A DNA stretch of 37,753 nucleotides from Candidatus Omnitrophota bacterium (GTDB lineage Bacteria; Omnitrophota; Gorgyraeia; Gygaellales; Profunditerraquicolaceae), in assembly GCA_028716705.1 (NCBI GenBank), contig JAQUPI010000012.1:1-37753 (forward strand). Reading direction: 5' to 3'. The notes beneath the pieces were generated by a model. The model was not told the origin of the DNA and ran no database searches. It saw only the letters and a program-made list of their open reading frames with translations. Below, in pieces: positions 9,653-19,617 of this stretch. The position numbers were made by a program, and so were the translations under genes. Numbering within the stretch: position 1 is the stretch's first letter; every line of letters starts with the position of its first letter.

Positions 9653-10141
9653 TTACCTCGGAGATCCGGATTTATCAGCGAACAATATTTTCCATCCTAA
9701 AAGAACCGCCCCTACGGTTATGGCGCTGTCGGCGACATTGAATACCGGCCAGACACGAAGATCCAAAAAATCGACAACATAACCCAGGCGCAGCCTGTCT
9801 ATGAGGTTGCCGGCGGCGCCGGCCAGGATCAAGGACAGGGAAACGGTATAAACGCCGAGCTTGCGGCTATGGCTGCGCAAGGTCAAAATGGCCATTATTA
9901 CCGCCGACGCGGAAACAAAGATGAAAAGCGGCAGTTGATTTTTGAATATCCCGAATGCCGCTCCGCGGTTATGAACAAGGGTCAGATGAAGGGCCCCTTC
10001 GATCAAAGGGACGGACTGGTGCAAGGACAGTTTATTCAAGGCGATCAGCTTAGTGGACTGGTCCAGGAAAAGAATGGACAGGGTGATAATAAAAACCATG
10101 AGGGGTGAAGCCTTTAGCGCTTCTCCTTCTTCTGTTGGCAT
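9653..10141 (-). CDS. lspA: Lipoprotein signal peptidase (signal peptidase II)
   Basis: LDQSTKLIAL, LTLVHNRGAAFGIF, GAAGNLIDRLRLGYVVDFLDL, FNVADSAITVG. Confidence 0.95.
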   Translation of the reverse strand: MPTEEGEALKASPLMVFIITLSILFLDQSTKLIALNKLSLHQSVPLIEGALHLTLVHNRGAAFGIFKNQLPLFIFVSASAVIMAILTLRSHSRKLGVYTVSLSLILAGAAGNLIDRLRLGYVVDFLDLRVWPVFNVADSAITVGAVLLGWKILFADKSGSPR

Positions 10142-10497
10142 TTAATGCAGAACTTTGCGAATGGGACGGCCTTAAGCCTGGTCTTGGCGATCGCGGACTT
10201 GCACTCTTCGCAAAAACCGAAAGTGCCTTCTTCGATCTTCTTGATGGCTTCGTCTAATTCATACAGGGACTGCCTTTCGTTTGAGGCGAGACCGAGGGAG
10301 AATTCCCTGTCATATGTATCGGTGGCGACATCAGCCATATGGTATGTGTAACCGGATATATCCCCGGACGCGTCTTTCTGGGATTTCTTGAGCGTGTCTT
10401 CGGATATCTGTTTTATTTCATCAGTGATCTTTTCTTTGGTCTTTATGATCAATTTCTTGAAATATTCCAATTCTTTTTTAGTGAATTTCTTTTTCAA
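10114..10497 (-). CDS. DksA/TraR C4-type zinc finger family protein
   Basis: Coiled-coil N-terminal half, ALDEAIKKIEEGTFGFCEECKSAIAKTRLKAVPFAKFCIKCQ-like region with CxxC...CxxC. Confidence 0.88.
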   Translation of the reverse strand: MKKKFTKKELEYFKKLIIKTKEKITDEIKQISEDTLKKSQKDASGDISGYTYHMADVATDTYDREFSLGLASNERQSLYELDEAIKKIEEGTFGFCEECKSAIAKTRLKAVPFAKFCIKCQQKKEKR

Positions 10498-10500
10498 ATT

Positions 10501-13257
10501 CTACTCCTCTCCGATAGCGGATATACATTCTTCGCAAATTGTAGGATGCGTTTTGTCACGGCCGACGGAGGCCTTATAATTCCAGCAACGGGCGCATTTT
10601 GTTCCGTCGGCTTTCGCGGCTTCTATTTCCAGCTCTGAAGAACCCGTTTTTTCAATATCGACCAGCGAAACCTTGAGGATCTCGCAAAGGTCGTCCTTCA
10701 GGCTTGCTAAGAATTTACAACGCTCTTCGTTATTTGTCAACAATTTTATTTTGGCGTCAAAGGAACTGCCGATCAGCCCTTCCTGGCGCTTTTCTTCCAG
10801 GATCTTGGCGGCATCCGGGATCAATTGGATCATTTCGGAAAAACGCTTGAAATCGGGCTCTTCCATATATGAGAAATTTTGCGCGGGCCAATCCAAAAGG
10901 TGCACACTCGCGGCGGCCTCATCTTTACCTTTAGGCATATGCTGGCGGATCTCTTCGGCGGTAAAAACCAATATCGGCGCCATAACCCTGGACAGGGCGT
11001 CCAGGATCTCATACAGCGCGGTCTGGGCGGCCTTTCGCTCGGGAGATTTCGCCGCGCAGGTATAAAGCCTCCCCTTTACCATATCCAGGTAATACATGGA
11101 AAGGTCCTCGTTGCAAAAATTATAGATCAGCTTATAGGCTTTATGGAATTCAAAGCTGTCGAAACTTTTCTCCAGGGAAGGCAAAAGCTCCGTTCCCATT
11201 TTAGTCAGTATGTATTGGTCTATCTTCTTCAATTCGCGCGGCGGGAGCTTATCCGTATCCGGATCAAAATCATAGAGGTTGCTCAGGATGAACCTGGCGG
11301 TGTTGCGTATTTTCCGGTACGCTTCGGAAAGCCTAGTCAATATCTCCTTGGATATCCTTATGTCTTCATTATAATCGCTGGAAGCCACCCACATCCTTAA
11401 AATATCCGCCCCGTAATCTTTGATGATCTCCAACGGCGAGATCACATTGCCCAGGGATTTAGACATCTTCCTGCCTTCCCCATCCACGACGAAACCGTGG
11501 GTAAGCACGCTCTTGAACGGAGGCTTTCCGTCGATACATACCCCCGGTATCAACGAAGACTGGAACCATCCCCTGTGCTGGTCGGAACCTTCCAGGTATA
11601 AAGCGCAGGGTACGCCTCCCAGCCCGGGCCTTTTTTTCAGCACGGCCTGGTGGCTCACTCCGGAATCAAACCAGACATCAAGTATATCCGAGCCCTTGGT
11701 GAATTTGTCGCCGCCGCATTTACATCTGAAACCGGGCGGGATAAAATCCTCGATCTTTCTGCTGAACCAGGTATCAGAACCTTCTTTCGCGGCGAATCCG
11801 GCGAATTTCCTGACCACCGCGGCGTCCAAAGTCTCTTCCCGGCAGTTTTCACAGATCAACGCCGGTATCGGGACTCCCCAATACCTTTGCCTGGAGAGGC
11901 ACCAATCAGGCCTGAGCTGGACCATGGCAGAAATACGCTCAGCTCCGGAAGAAGGAACCCACGTAACCTCATCTTTGATCGCGTCGAGCAATTTTTCTCT
12001 TAAGCCGGAATGGTCAATATTTAAGAACCACTGTTTTGTCGCCCTGAATATTACGGGATTTTTACAGCGCCAGCAATGGGGATAAGAATGGTTGATCTTC
12101 CCCGAATAAAGTAAAAGACCGAGTTTTTGCAGTTTTTCAAGTATAAGCGCGTTGGCGTCATAAACATTCATTCCGGAAAATTCCCCCGCGCCGGCGTCAA
12201 ATTTTCCTTTGGGATCGACGGGCATGATTATATCCAGCTTGTATTTTATACCCGTGAGGTAATCATCGCTGCCGTGTCCGGGGGCGGTATGCACCAGGCC
12301 GCTCCCCTCTTCTCCAGAGACATAATCCGCCAGGACTACCCTGCCCTGTCTTAGCCCGAAAGGATGCGCGTAACCGGAGCCTTCCAGTTTTACGCCCTTG
12401 ATCTCCCGGATCAACTCGTATTTCTCTATGCCGGCCCTGGCCAGGAACGTATCCAGCAGACCCTTGGCGACGATCAGGTTCCCCTTGTCCGTCTTAATAT
12501 AAACGTAAATAAAATCAGGATGCACCGCCACCGCGACGTTGGCAATAAGCGTCCAGGGAGTTGTCGTCCAGATCACCAGAAAAGTATCTTTCTGAAAATC
12601 CTCTTTATCGTCCAGCTTGAATTTTACGAATATCGAAGGAGAGGTATGCTCTTCATATTCCACCTCGGCTTCGGCCAGCGCCGTTTCGCATTTAAAACAC
12701 CAATTTACCGGCTTTAAGCCGCGGTAAATATAACCATTTTCCAGGAGCGTGGCCAGCGACGAAGCTATGGCTTCCTCGTAATCGGCGGTGAGAGTCAAAT
12801 AAGGATTCTCCCAGTCGCCGAATACTCCCAGTCGCTTAAATTCTTCCTTTTGCACGGCAACGAACCTCAAGGCGTACTCATGGGCCTTCTTCCGGAACTC
12901 AAGCCGCGGTATCTGGTGCTTGGATATCTTTAGTTCTTTAAAAAGCTGGTGCTCTACCGGTAATCCATGGCAATCCCATCCCGGCACGTAAGCCGAATCA
13001 AAACCGCGCATGGTCTTGTATTTCACGATTATATCCTTTAAGGTCTTGTTCAGGGCGTGGCCGATATGGATATCGCCGTTTGCGTAAGGAGGCCCGTCGT
13101 GAAGTATGTACCCGGTCTTTCCTCGCGACTTCTCGCGGATGAGGCGGTATAAATCCCGCGCCTGCCATGAAGCCAGAAAACCCGGCTCTCTTACAGGCAG
13201 GCCCGCCTTCATCGGGAAATCAGTCTTCGGAAGATTAAGCGTATTTTTATAATCCAT
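10501..13257 (-). CDS. ileS: Isoleucyl-tRNA synthetase
   Basis: DGPPYANGDIHIGHALNK, GWDCHGLPVE, WTTTPWTL, GRKMSKSLGN, C-terminal zinc-binding CARCWNY...CEEC. Confidence 0.97.
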   Translation of the reverse strand: MDYKNTLNLPKTDFPMKAGLPVREPGFLASWQARDLYRLIREKSRGKTGYILHDGPPYANGDIHIGHALNKTLKDIIVKYKTMRGFDSAYVPGWDCHGLPVEHQLFKELKISKHQIPRLEFRKKAHEYALRFVAVQKEEFKRLGVFGDWENPYLTLTADYEEAIASSLATLLENGYIYRGLKPVNWCFKCETALAEAEVEYEEHTSPSIFVKFKLDDKEDFQKDTFLVIWTTTPWTLIANVAVAVHPDFIYVYIKTDKGNLIVAKGLLDTFLARAGIEKYELIREIKGVKLEGSGYAHPFGLRQGRVVLADYVSGEEGSGLVHTAPGHGSDDYLTGIKYKLDIIMPVDPKGKFDAGAGEFSGMNVYDANALILEKLQKLGLLLYSGKINHSYPHCWRCKNPVIFRATKQWFLNIDHSGLREKLLDAIKDEVTWVPSSGAERISAMVQLRPDWCLSRQRYWGVPIPALICENCREETLDAAVVRKFAGFAAKEGSDTWFSRKIEDFIPPGFRCKCGGDKFTKGSDILDVWFDSGVSHQAVLKKRPGLGGVPCALYLEGSDQHRGWFQSSLIPGVCIDGKPPFKSVLTHGFVVDGEGRKMSKSLGNVISPLEIIKDYGADILRMWVASSDYNEDIRISKEILTRLSEAYRKIRNTARFILSNLYDFDPDTDKLPPRELKKIDQYILTKMGTELLPSLEKSFDSFEFHKAYKLIYNFCNEDLSMYYLDMVKGRLYTCAAKSPERKAAQTALYEILDALSRVMAPILVFTAEEIRQHMPKGKDEAAASVHLLDWPAQNFSYMEEPDFKRFSEMIQLIPDAAKILEEKRQEGLIGSSFDAKIKLLTNNEERCKFLASLKDDLCEILKVSLVDIEKTGSSELEIEAAKADGTKCARCWNYKASVGRDKTHPTICEECISAIGEE

Positions 13258-13259
13258 TT

Positions 13260-14123
13260 TCAGGAATTAATGTATTTTCCAATGATTATATCCAGCTCTT
13301 TTTTGACCTTCGACGGTATCAGTTTCTTATCTGTAATGATCGCGAACCTTAATGTATCTTTGCAGGCGCAGTTCCTCTCGGGCGGCAAACCGCGGACCGC
13401 CTCTGAGATAAGGCGTTTCGCGTTCTCGACATTTTTATTCAGGTTATTGATGATCATCTCCACGGTCACGGATTCATGCTGCGGATGCCAGCAGTCATAA
13501 TCGGTCACGCAGGCTAAGGTTGAGTAGCAGATCTCCGCCTCTCTCGCCAGTTTTGCCTCAGGCATATTGGTCATACCTATGACATCGATGCCCCAGCTGC
13601 GGTAGAGGTTTGATTCGGCCAGGGTAGAGAAAGCCGGGCCCTCCATATTTATATATGTCCCGCCTTCGTGCATCTTCAAATTTAATTTCTTTCCCGCCTC
13701 ATATAACGACTTGGAGAGGCCGCCGCACACAGGATGGGCAAATACGATATGCGCGACTATGCCGCCTTCAAAAAAAGTCATGTTCCTGGCATGGTTGGTG
13801 CGGTCAACAAATTGGTCAACTACCACAAAATCCAAAGGCTTTAGTTCTTCCTTAAGGCTGCCGCAGGCGGTGACAGAGATTATCCTCTCCACTCCCAGCT
13901 TCTTCATCCCGAAGATATTCGCCCGGTAATTGATCTCACTGGGGGAAATCCTGTGGCCCCTGGCATGCCTGGGGAGGAATACTACCTCTTTGCCCGCGAG
14001 CTCTCCAGTAATAAATTTATCCGATGGTTTTCCGAAAGGAGTGGTAACGCTTATCTCCTTGATATTTTTGATCCCCTCTATTTTATATAATCCGCTTCCG
14101 CCGATAATCCCGATCCGCGACAT
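13260..14123 (-). CDS. mtnP: S-methyl-5'-thioadenosine phosphorylase
   Basis: IGIIGGSGLYKIEGI, PRHARGHRISPSEINYRANIFGMK, GGTYINMEGPAFSTLAESNLYRSWGIDVIGMTNMPEAKLAREAEICYSTLACVTDYD. Confidence 0.94.
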   Translation of the reverse strand: MSRIGIIGGSGLYKIEGIKNIKEISVTTPFGKPSDKFITGELAGKEVVFLPRHARGHRISPSEINYRANIFGMKKLGVERIISVTACGSLKEELKPLDFVVVDQFVDRTNHARNMTFFEGGIVAHIVFAHPVCGGLSKSLYEAGKKLNLKMHEGGTYINMEGPAFSTLAESNLYRSWGIDVIGMTNMPEAKLAREAEICYSTLACVTDYDCWHPQHESVTVEMIINNLNKNVENAKRLISEAVRGLPPERNCACKDTLRFAIITDKKLIPSKVKKELDIIIGKYINS

Positions 14124-14143
14124 TCTATCTCCTTTTCGCTTAA

Positions 14144-14977
14144 TTACGTACTCCTGGATAATGCTTCCGCACGGTCAACCGCGGCTTTCAGGGCTTCGTT
14201 CAGGGAGCCGCCTTCACGCAGCGCCTTTAAGGCCGCCTCGGTTGTCCCGCCTTTTGAGGTGACCTGCTCCCGGAGTTTAACCGCTGGAAATCTTTCTTTA
14301 TTCAAAAAACCTATAGTACTCTTAAATGTGTTATCAGCCAAAAAAGCCGCTTCCTGCGCGGAGAAACCGAGGTTTACCGCGGCCTTCCTAAAATCGGCCA
14401 AAAAACTTTCATTTTCCGGATTGTGGATATTATTAGGATCTATCCGGCCGTTTTCGATAAAATAACAAATATAACCCGGGCCGCTCCCGGAAACGGCTGT
14501 GGCCGCGTTCATCATCTCTTCTTTTATTGTCAGGATTTCTCCCATATAGCCGAATAAGTTTTCCGCGAATTCGAGGTCCTTCTCGGCGGCAAACCTGCCT
14601 GCGCACAAACATGTTACGGCCTGGCCCGCTTTCAAGAGTATATTTGGCATCGCCCTTATAACCCTGACTATATTTAAGCGCCCTTCTATATGGCCGGTGC
14701 TTATGCCGGCCGCTATCGAGATGATCAATTTGTCCGCCGAAAGGCTGTCCTTTATTTCGCCAAGAACGCCGTCGAATTCCTGGGGTTTGACGGCGAATAA
14801 TAAATTATCGGAGCTGCTTACCAGATCGTTATTTGTCTCTACGGCCGTAATACCGGGGATGCCCGCTGTCTTCGCCTTATCTTTATCAAAAGCGTAGATA
14901 CGGAAATCGTTTTTAAGCTGCCTGGCGATGGCGCTTCCCATGTTCCCAAAACCGATGATACCTAATTTTTCACGCAT
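14144..14977 (-). CDS. proC: Pyrroline-5-carboxylate reductase
   Basis: LGIIGFGNMGSAIARQL, VRVIRAMPNILLKAGQAVTCLC, TAVSGSGPGYICYFIE, EQVTSKGGTTEAALKALREG. Confidence 0.94.
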   Translation of the reverse strand: MREKLGIIGFGNMGSAIARQLKNDFRIYAFDKDKAKTAGIPGITAVETNNDLVSSSDNLLFAVKPQEFDGVLGEIKDSLSADKLIISIAAGISTGHIEGRLNIVRVIRAMPNILLKAGQAVTCLCAGRFAAEKDLEFAENLFGYMGEILTIKEEMMNAATAVSGSGPGYICYFIENGRIDPNNIHNPENESFLADFRKAAVNLGFSAQEAAFLADNTFKSTIGFLNKERFPAVKLREQVTSKGGTTEAALKALREGGSLNEALKAAVDRAEALSRST

Positions 14978-14995
14978 ATCTCCCGCCCCCGACTT

Positions 14996-15676
14996 CTAGC
15001 CAAATATCGCCCTGCCTATCCTGACCATGGTAGCCCCTTCCTCGACGGCAGTCTCGAAATCATCGGTCATCCCCATGGATAGCACGGACGCGTCTGTCTC
15101 CGGATGTCTGCCGAATAAATTTTCGGAGATCTCCCTTAGCTTTCTGAAAAACTGCCTGGCCTGTCCGGGATCTTCCACGATAGGAGCGATGGTCATCAAG
15201 CCTTTTACATTGATGTTTTTGAGCCTGCCCGCCTCTTTCATGACTTCGGCCGCTTTATCCGGATCCACCCCGGTTTTAGTCTCCTCCGGAGAAGTCTTTA
15301 TTTCAAAAAGGATATCCTGGACCTTATTTATCTTACTTGCCTGCCTGTCAATTTCTTCCGCGAGGCGCAGGCTGTCCACGGATTGGATCAAGTCAAAGAT
15401 CCTTACGGCGTCTTTTACTTTATTAGTTTGAAGGTGCCCGACCATATGCCATTTTATAACCAGGCCCGAGTCGCGCAACTGATCATACTTTAGCAAGGCT
15501 TCCTGGACCCTGTTTTCCCCTATATCCAAAATGCCCGCGCCCAAGGCTTCTTTTACCTGTTCCGCGGGCCTGCCCTTGCTCACCGCGACAATGGTCACCG
15601 CGGAAGGTTCTCTTTTAGCCCTCAAACAGGCCGCGTCAACGCGCTCTCTTACCTTAAATATATTGTCCCTGATCAT
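14996..15676 (-). CDS. PLP homeostasis protein, YggS/YBL036C family
   Basis: TIVAVSKGRPAEQVKEALGAGILDIGENRVQEAL, WHMVGHLQTNKVKDAV, VLSMGMTDDFETAVEEGATMVRIGRAIFG. Confidence 0.94.
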   Translation of the reverse strand: MIRDNIFKVRERVDAACLRAKREPSAVTIVAVSKGRPAEQVKEALGAGILDIGENRVQEALLKYDQLRDSGLVIKWHMVGHLQTNKVKDAVRIFDLIQSVDSLRLAEEIDRQASKINKVQDILFEIKTSPEETKTGVDPDKAAEVMKEAGRLKNINVKGLMTIAPIVEDPGQARQFFRKLREISENLFGRHPETDASVLSMGMTDDFETAVEEGATMVRIGRAIFG

Positions 15677-15688
15677 ATGAACTTAAAT

Positions 15689-15716
15689 ATTATATACCAT
15701 AAACGCCAAGGGTCAA
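15689..15716 (-). promoter_or_regulatory. Predicted promoter upstream of yggS-proC
   Basis: Minus strand TTGACC (15716-15711), 16 nt, TATAAT (15694-15689), in the ftsA-yggS gap. Confidence 0.55.
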
Positions 15717-15763
15717 TTTAAATCCGCCGCGGGCAAGAGGTAACGGATTTGATCTCAAGGGAT

Positions 15764-17029
15764 TTAAAAATATTCCTGGTATATCTCTTTAACCCTATTT
15801 ATAAGATTAACGATAGGGTTTTTGCTTGGCTGGTAAGCGGGCGGCGCCTGCAGGCGCGGCTTGGGGAAGAGTACATTGCAGATTATGCCTAAACAGGTGA
15901 CGTAAGCCAGGTATCTTTGCCCGCTGATGCTGCTTTCTTTACTGGCCCATGACATGATATTGTGGTTATGGATCCTGGCCAGCTTGACGGGCATGCCGAG
16001 CGTATTTTCCAATGTTTCTAGAAACCCTTCGAGCAGCACCGTCCTTCCGCAGGCGACGAAATTATCTACTTTAGCGCAGGGTATGATCTTTTCCATCCCT
16101 GATTTTATTGACTCGCAGATGGACCTTGATCCCGGCGTCAATATCTCCGAGATCAGTTTTTGGTTTATCGGGGTATAGGTGTTATTCTGTTTTATCAGTA
16201 TCTCTTTCGCGTTTTCCGCCTGGGAAAAATCCCCCGCGCTTCCATAAGATTTTTTTACGTCTTCAGCCAGGTCAAAAGATATCTTGAGTTTTTCTTCGAG
16301 CCGTTCCGTCAGATACCTCCCTCCTGAAGGCAGTATCTGGACATTTTTGAGGATACCGTCATTAAAAAACAGGGTCTCCGTCAGGTCAGCCCCTAAATCG
16401 CAGAGAACGGTAGCGCCTTCCCTTAGTTTTTTATTGAATACCGCTTCGCTGGTTGCCAGGCCGGAAAGGAAAATATCCTTTATTTCGTAGCCCGCGTGGT
16501 TTACCGCCCTGGTCAGCCCCTGCATAAACGCGATCTTCGCGCACACCAGGTATAAGTCCACCTCCAACCGGTGGCTGTATAAACCGAGGGGATTTAATAT
16601 GCATTCGTTAGAGTCGATCGCGTAATTTTGAGGTACCATATGGATGATCTCTTCTTCGAGGCTGGAACCCAGTATCCTGGCCTGCTCATTGACTTCGTGG
16701 ATATCGGATAAAGTGATAACCTTGTTCCCGCGCTCCGCGAGAGGGATGATGGCCCGGCTGTGCTTGGTAACGATGTCGGATCCCGAGGCGTTGGCGTAAA
16801 TGTATTTGATATTTACCCCGGACGCCGCCTTTAAATTCTTTAACGCGCTCCCTATGGATCCGGTCAGGTCTATAGAGTCCACGATCGAGCCATTCTTTAT
16901 CCCGGTATTCGAGCTTTGGGTCGCGAAGAAGATATCGATGATGCGCCTGTTTTTAGTCAGCGCGACCGCCGCCGCTACTTTGCTTGAGCTTATATCCAGG
17001 GCGCAAATATAATTACGCAGCATGTTCAT
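15764..17029 (-). CDS. ftsA: Cell division protein FtsA
   Basis: ICALDISSSKVAAAVAL, EIIHMVPQNYAIDSNECILNPLGLYSHRLEVDLYLV, CDLGADLTETLFF, C-terminal amphipathic-like tail NPIVNLINRVKEIYQEYF; downstream of ftsQ. Confidence 0.93.
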   Translation of the reverse strand: MNMLRNYICALDISSSKVAAAVALTKNRRIIDIFFATQSSNTGIKNGSIVDSIDLTGSIGSALKNLKAASGVNIKYIYANASGSDIVTKHSRAIIPLAERGNKVITLSDIHEVNEQARILGSSLEEEIIHMVPQNYAIDSNECILNPLGLYSHRLEVDLYLVCAKIAFMQGLTRAVNHAGYEIKDIFLSGLATSEAVFNKKLREGATVLCDLGADLTETLFFNDGILKNVQILPSGGRYLTERLEEKLKISFDLAEDVKKSYGSAGDFSQAENAKEILIKQNNTYTPINQKLISEILTPGSRSICESIKSGMEKIIPCAKVDNFVACGRTVLLEGFLETLENTLGMPVKLARIHNHNIMSWASKESSISGQRYLAYVTCLGIICNVLFPKPRLQAPPAYQPSKNPIVNLINRVKEIYQEYF

Positions 17030-17802
17030 TTCTTTCCTTGGGTTTTGTCTTCGCTGAATTTTATCACGGGTTCCTTAAATCTCAGGTCGACATATTTTAT
17101 CTTAGCGGTATCATCCTTAAGCTGGTTTAAAAGCCTCGACAGCACGCTTATTTTACCGCTTAGGCCGTTACGCCCGATCTTTACTTCAAGGTGGGAAGAA
17201 TCACCCGCGCGCATAAAACATGAGAGGCTTTCCGGGTCTGAAACGCTGATCCTTTCGAGCCTATACCTTTCCGGGAGGCCCTCCCTGCCTATCTCTTCTA
17301 TTATATTTAAAGCGGCGGTCAATTCACCGATATTATACCGCCTTCCGGACTTTGGGGCGGGGATCTTTCTTTCCAGCCCCGTGATCAACGGCAGGCCCTC
17401 CGCTTCGCCGTTATCGGCCTCAAAAAAAACCCCGTCGCTGTCCACGTGAAAAACCCGGTAACTTTTTACCGCGGCGAGCGCCTGGCGGTCGGTGAATACT
17501 ATATAAATGCGGTCGGGGAATATCCTGAATATCCTGATATTTTTATACACCGGATATTGGTCAGAAATATACCGCGATTCCTTCTTCAAGTCAACATGAA
17601 ATATGCTTCGGCCAAGAAGATGTGAAAAATCCGTTTTTCCCATGGGCTTATTGACAGAAATATCCTTTATCCTAAAATAGTCCAGCCCGCAAAGCCCGGA
17701 AACAGCCAACCCTAGAGCCAAAAAAACGGCCGTAACCAGAAGTATGCCGGATATGACCGGCTTAACCGGAAGTTTTTTTAATTTGCCCTTTTTCATAAGC
17801 AA
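17026..17802 (-). CDS. ftsQ: Cell division protein FtsQ/DivIB (POTRA-containing)
   Basis: Single N-terminal TM, POTRA-like YFRIKDISVNKPMG...IRIFRIFPDRIYIVFTDRQALAAV; between ddl and ftsA. Confidence 0.87.
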   Translation of the reverse strand: MLMKKGKLKKLPVKPVISGILLVTAVFLALGLAVSGLCGLDYFRIKDISVNKPMGKTDFSHLLGRSIFHVDLKKESRYISDQYPVYKNIRIFRIFPDRIYIVFTDRQALAAVKSYRVFHVDSDGVFFEADNGEAEGLPLITGLERKIPAPKSGRRYNIGELTAALNIIEEIGREGLPERYRLERISVSDPESLSCFMRAGDSSHLEVKIGRNGLSGKISVLSRLLNQLKDDTAKIKYVDLRFKEPVIKFSEDKTQGKK

Positions 17803-18733
17803 GTTCTATCAATCTAACGCAAAGCGCGGGAAAATCCATGCCTGTAACCTTAGCCGCTTTCGGCAAAAGGCTTGTCGCGGTCATGCCCGGGATGGTATTT
17901 ACTTCCAGGATAAAAGGAATATTCTCGCCGCTTAATATCAGATCTACCCTTGAGCATCCTGAGCAACCCAGCAATTTATGCGCGTCTAAAGCCGCGGCCT
18001 GGACCATTGCGCGTAAGCCTTCTTCCAGTTCAGCGGGGACCAGGTATTCTGTCATGCCCGGATGATATTTTGCGTCATAATCGAAAACGCCCTTTTTGGG
18101 AACTATCTCTATCACAGGCAGCGCCCTCTCGCCTAAAATGCCCACGGTTAATTCCCTTCCCGCTATGAATTCCTCGATAATTATCCTTGTGTCAAAACTA
18201 AGCGCCAGATTTACGGACCTGTCCAGGAATTCCTCTTTTTCAACTATGCTTAAACCAATGCTTGAGCCGTGTGTGGCGGGCTTAACCACAAGGGGAAAGC
18301 TGAAATCGCTGTGCAGGCCGGCCCAGCCGGCGCCGTAGGTAGATCTTTCTTCCTCCTTGTATTTAGGGACGGCTAAACCCGACCTTTCGAATATCCGGCG
18401 GGAGGCGGTTTTATCCATCGCCAGCCTGCTCGCCTTTACTCCCGAGCCCGTATAAGGTATCCCCAGGCCTTCCAGGACCGCTTGTATCTGGCCGTCTTCT
18501 CCAAAATGCCCGTGAAGGGCGATAAAGGCGATATCTATCCCGGACGAAGTTATTAAGCGGGCGTTATCTTCGATGCCGTCGGTTTTTATATCGATGCAGA
18601 CCGCGTTTAACCCTATTTGCGCCAGGTTTTCATGCACGGCCTTTCCGGATTTTAACGAGATATCCCTCTCCGAAGACGGCCCGCCCATCAGTACGCCTAT
18701 TTTCCCAAAATTCCTTGTTGATGTCAGCGCCAT
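17762..18733 (-). CDS. ddl: D-alanine--D-alanine ligase
   Basis: GVLMGGPSSERDISLKSG, ALHGHFGEDGQIQAVLEGLGIPYTGSG, VVKPATHGSSIGLSIV, FILEVNTIPGMTATSLLPKAA. Confidence 0.96.
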   Translation of the reverse strand: MALTSTRNFGKIGVLMGGPSSERDISLKSGKAVHENLAQIGLNAVCIDIKTDGIEDNARLITSSGIDIAFIALHGHFGEDGQIQAVLEGLGIPYTGSGVKASRLAMDKTASRRIFERSGLAVPKYKEEERSTYGAGWAGLHSDFSFPLVVKPATHGSSIGLSIVEKEEFLDRSVNLALSFDTRIIIEEFIAGRELTVGILGERALPVIEIVPKKGVFDYDAKYHPGMTEYLVPAELEEGLRAMVQAAALDAHKLLGCSGCSRVDLILSGENIPFILEVNTIPGMTATSLLPKAAKVTGMDFPALCVRLIELAYEKGQIKKTSG

Positions 18734-19617
18734 ATTTTTATCTCGGGCTCTAAATGTATATTAAATTCGGCCTCTACTTTTTCTATTATCGAGTCCATCA
18801 ATTTCAGCACGTCCTTCGCTTTGGCGCGGCCGGAATTCAAAATGAAATTAGCGTGCTTGCGGGAGACTTGCGCGCCTCCCGCCCTTTTCCCTTTCATGCC
18901 GCAAAGGTCTATCAGCCTGCCCGCGGAACCGGATCGCGGGTTTTTAAAAATACACCCAGCGGAGGGCTTCATCAGCTCCTGCGTGGACTTACGGCGCTCA
19001 AGATACGAGCGCATCTTTTCCTCTATTTTACGTTTATCCTGTTTTTTCAGTATCAAAACCGAGCTTAAGATCAGGTATTCGGAGAGCGACGATTCCCGGT
19101 AGCCGAATTTTATGTCTTTTTTCTTAAGGGCCTTGATATTACCTTCGCGGTCCATCACCTTGACTTCTTTAACCAGGTCCCCTATGCTCCTGGCGGCGGG
19201 CCGGGTTACCCCGGCGTTCATCGCCAATGCCCCTCCAACCGTTCCCGGTATGCCGGCAAGGAATTCCGCTCCCGATAAGCCGCGTTCTTTAGCGAAGGCG
19301 AGAAGCTTGTTCAGCATTATCCCGGAGGCCGCATAAACGCTTTCATTTTCGCGGGAAAGTTTCCTGAAATAAGGCGCGCTTAACCGGACGACCATGCCTT
19401 TTATCCCTTTATCGCTTACCAGAAGATTACTGCCCGCGCCGATGATAAAAAAAGGCAACCGCTTCTTTTTGGATATCCTTAAAAGCGTTTTTATATCGCC
19501 CGGGCCTTCCGGCTCAATGAAAAACTCTGCCGGGCCCCCGATCTTAAAGGCCGTATGTTTTGAAAGGGGCTCGTTTAGGCTAATCCTGCCTTTTAAGCTT
19601 TTGCGCCAGCTCATCAC
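18724..19617 (-). CDS. murB: UDP-N-acetylenolpyruvoylglucosamine reductase
   Basis: NEPLSKHTAFKIGGPAEFFIEP, IGAGSNLLVSDKGIKGMVVRL, GAEFLAGIPGTVGGALAMNAG, AGCIFKNPRSGSAGRLID. Confidence 0.95.
   Translation of the reverse strand: MMSWRKSLKGRISLNEPLSKHTAFKIGGPAEFFIEPEGPGDIKTLLRISKKKRLPFFIIGAGSNLLVSDKGIKGMVVRLSAPYFRKLSRENESVYAASGIMLNKLLAFAKERGLSGAEFLAGIPGTVGGALAMNAGVTRPAARSIGDLVKEVKVMDREGNIKALKKKDIKFGYRESSLSEYLILSSVLILKKQDKRKIEEKMRSYLERRKSTQELMKPSAGCIFKNPRSGSAGRLIDLCGMKGKRAGGAQVSRKHANFILNSGRAKAKDVLKLMDSIIEKVEAEFNIHLEPEIKIWR

Noticed and set aside
15720-15750. Inverted repeat AAATCCG...CGGATTT as terminator after ftsA
   Set aside because: Only 7-bp stem with a 17-nt loop and no clear U-tract; insufficient for a terminator call.
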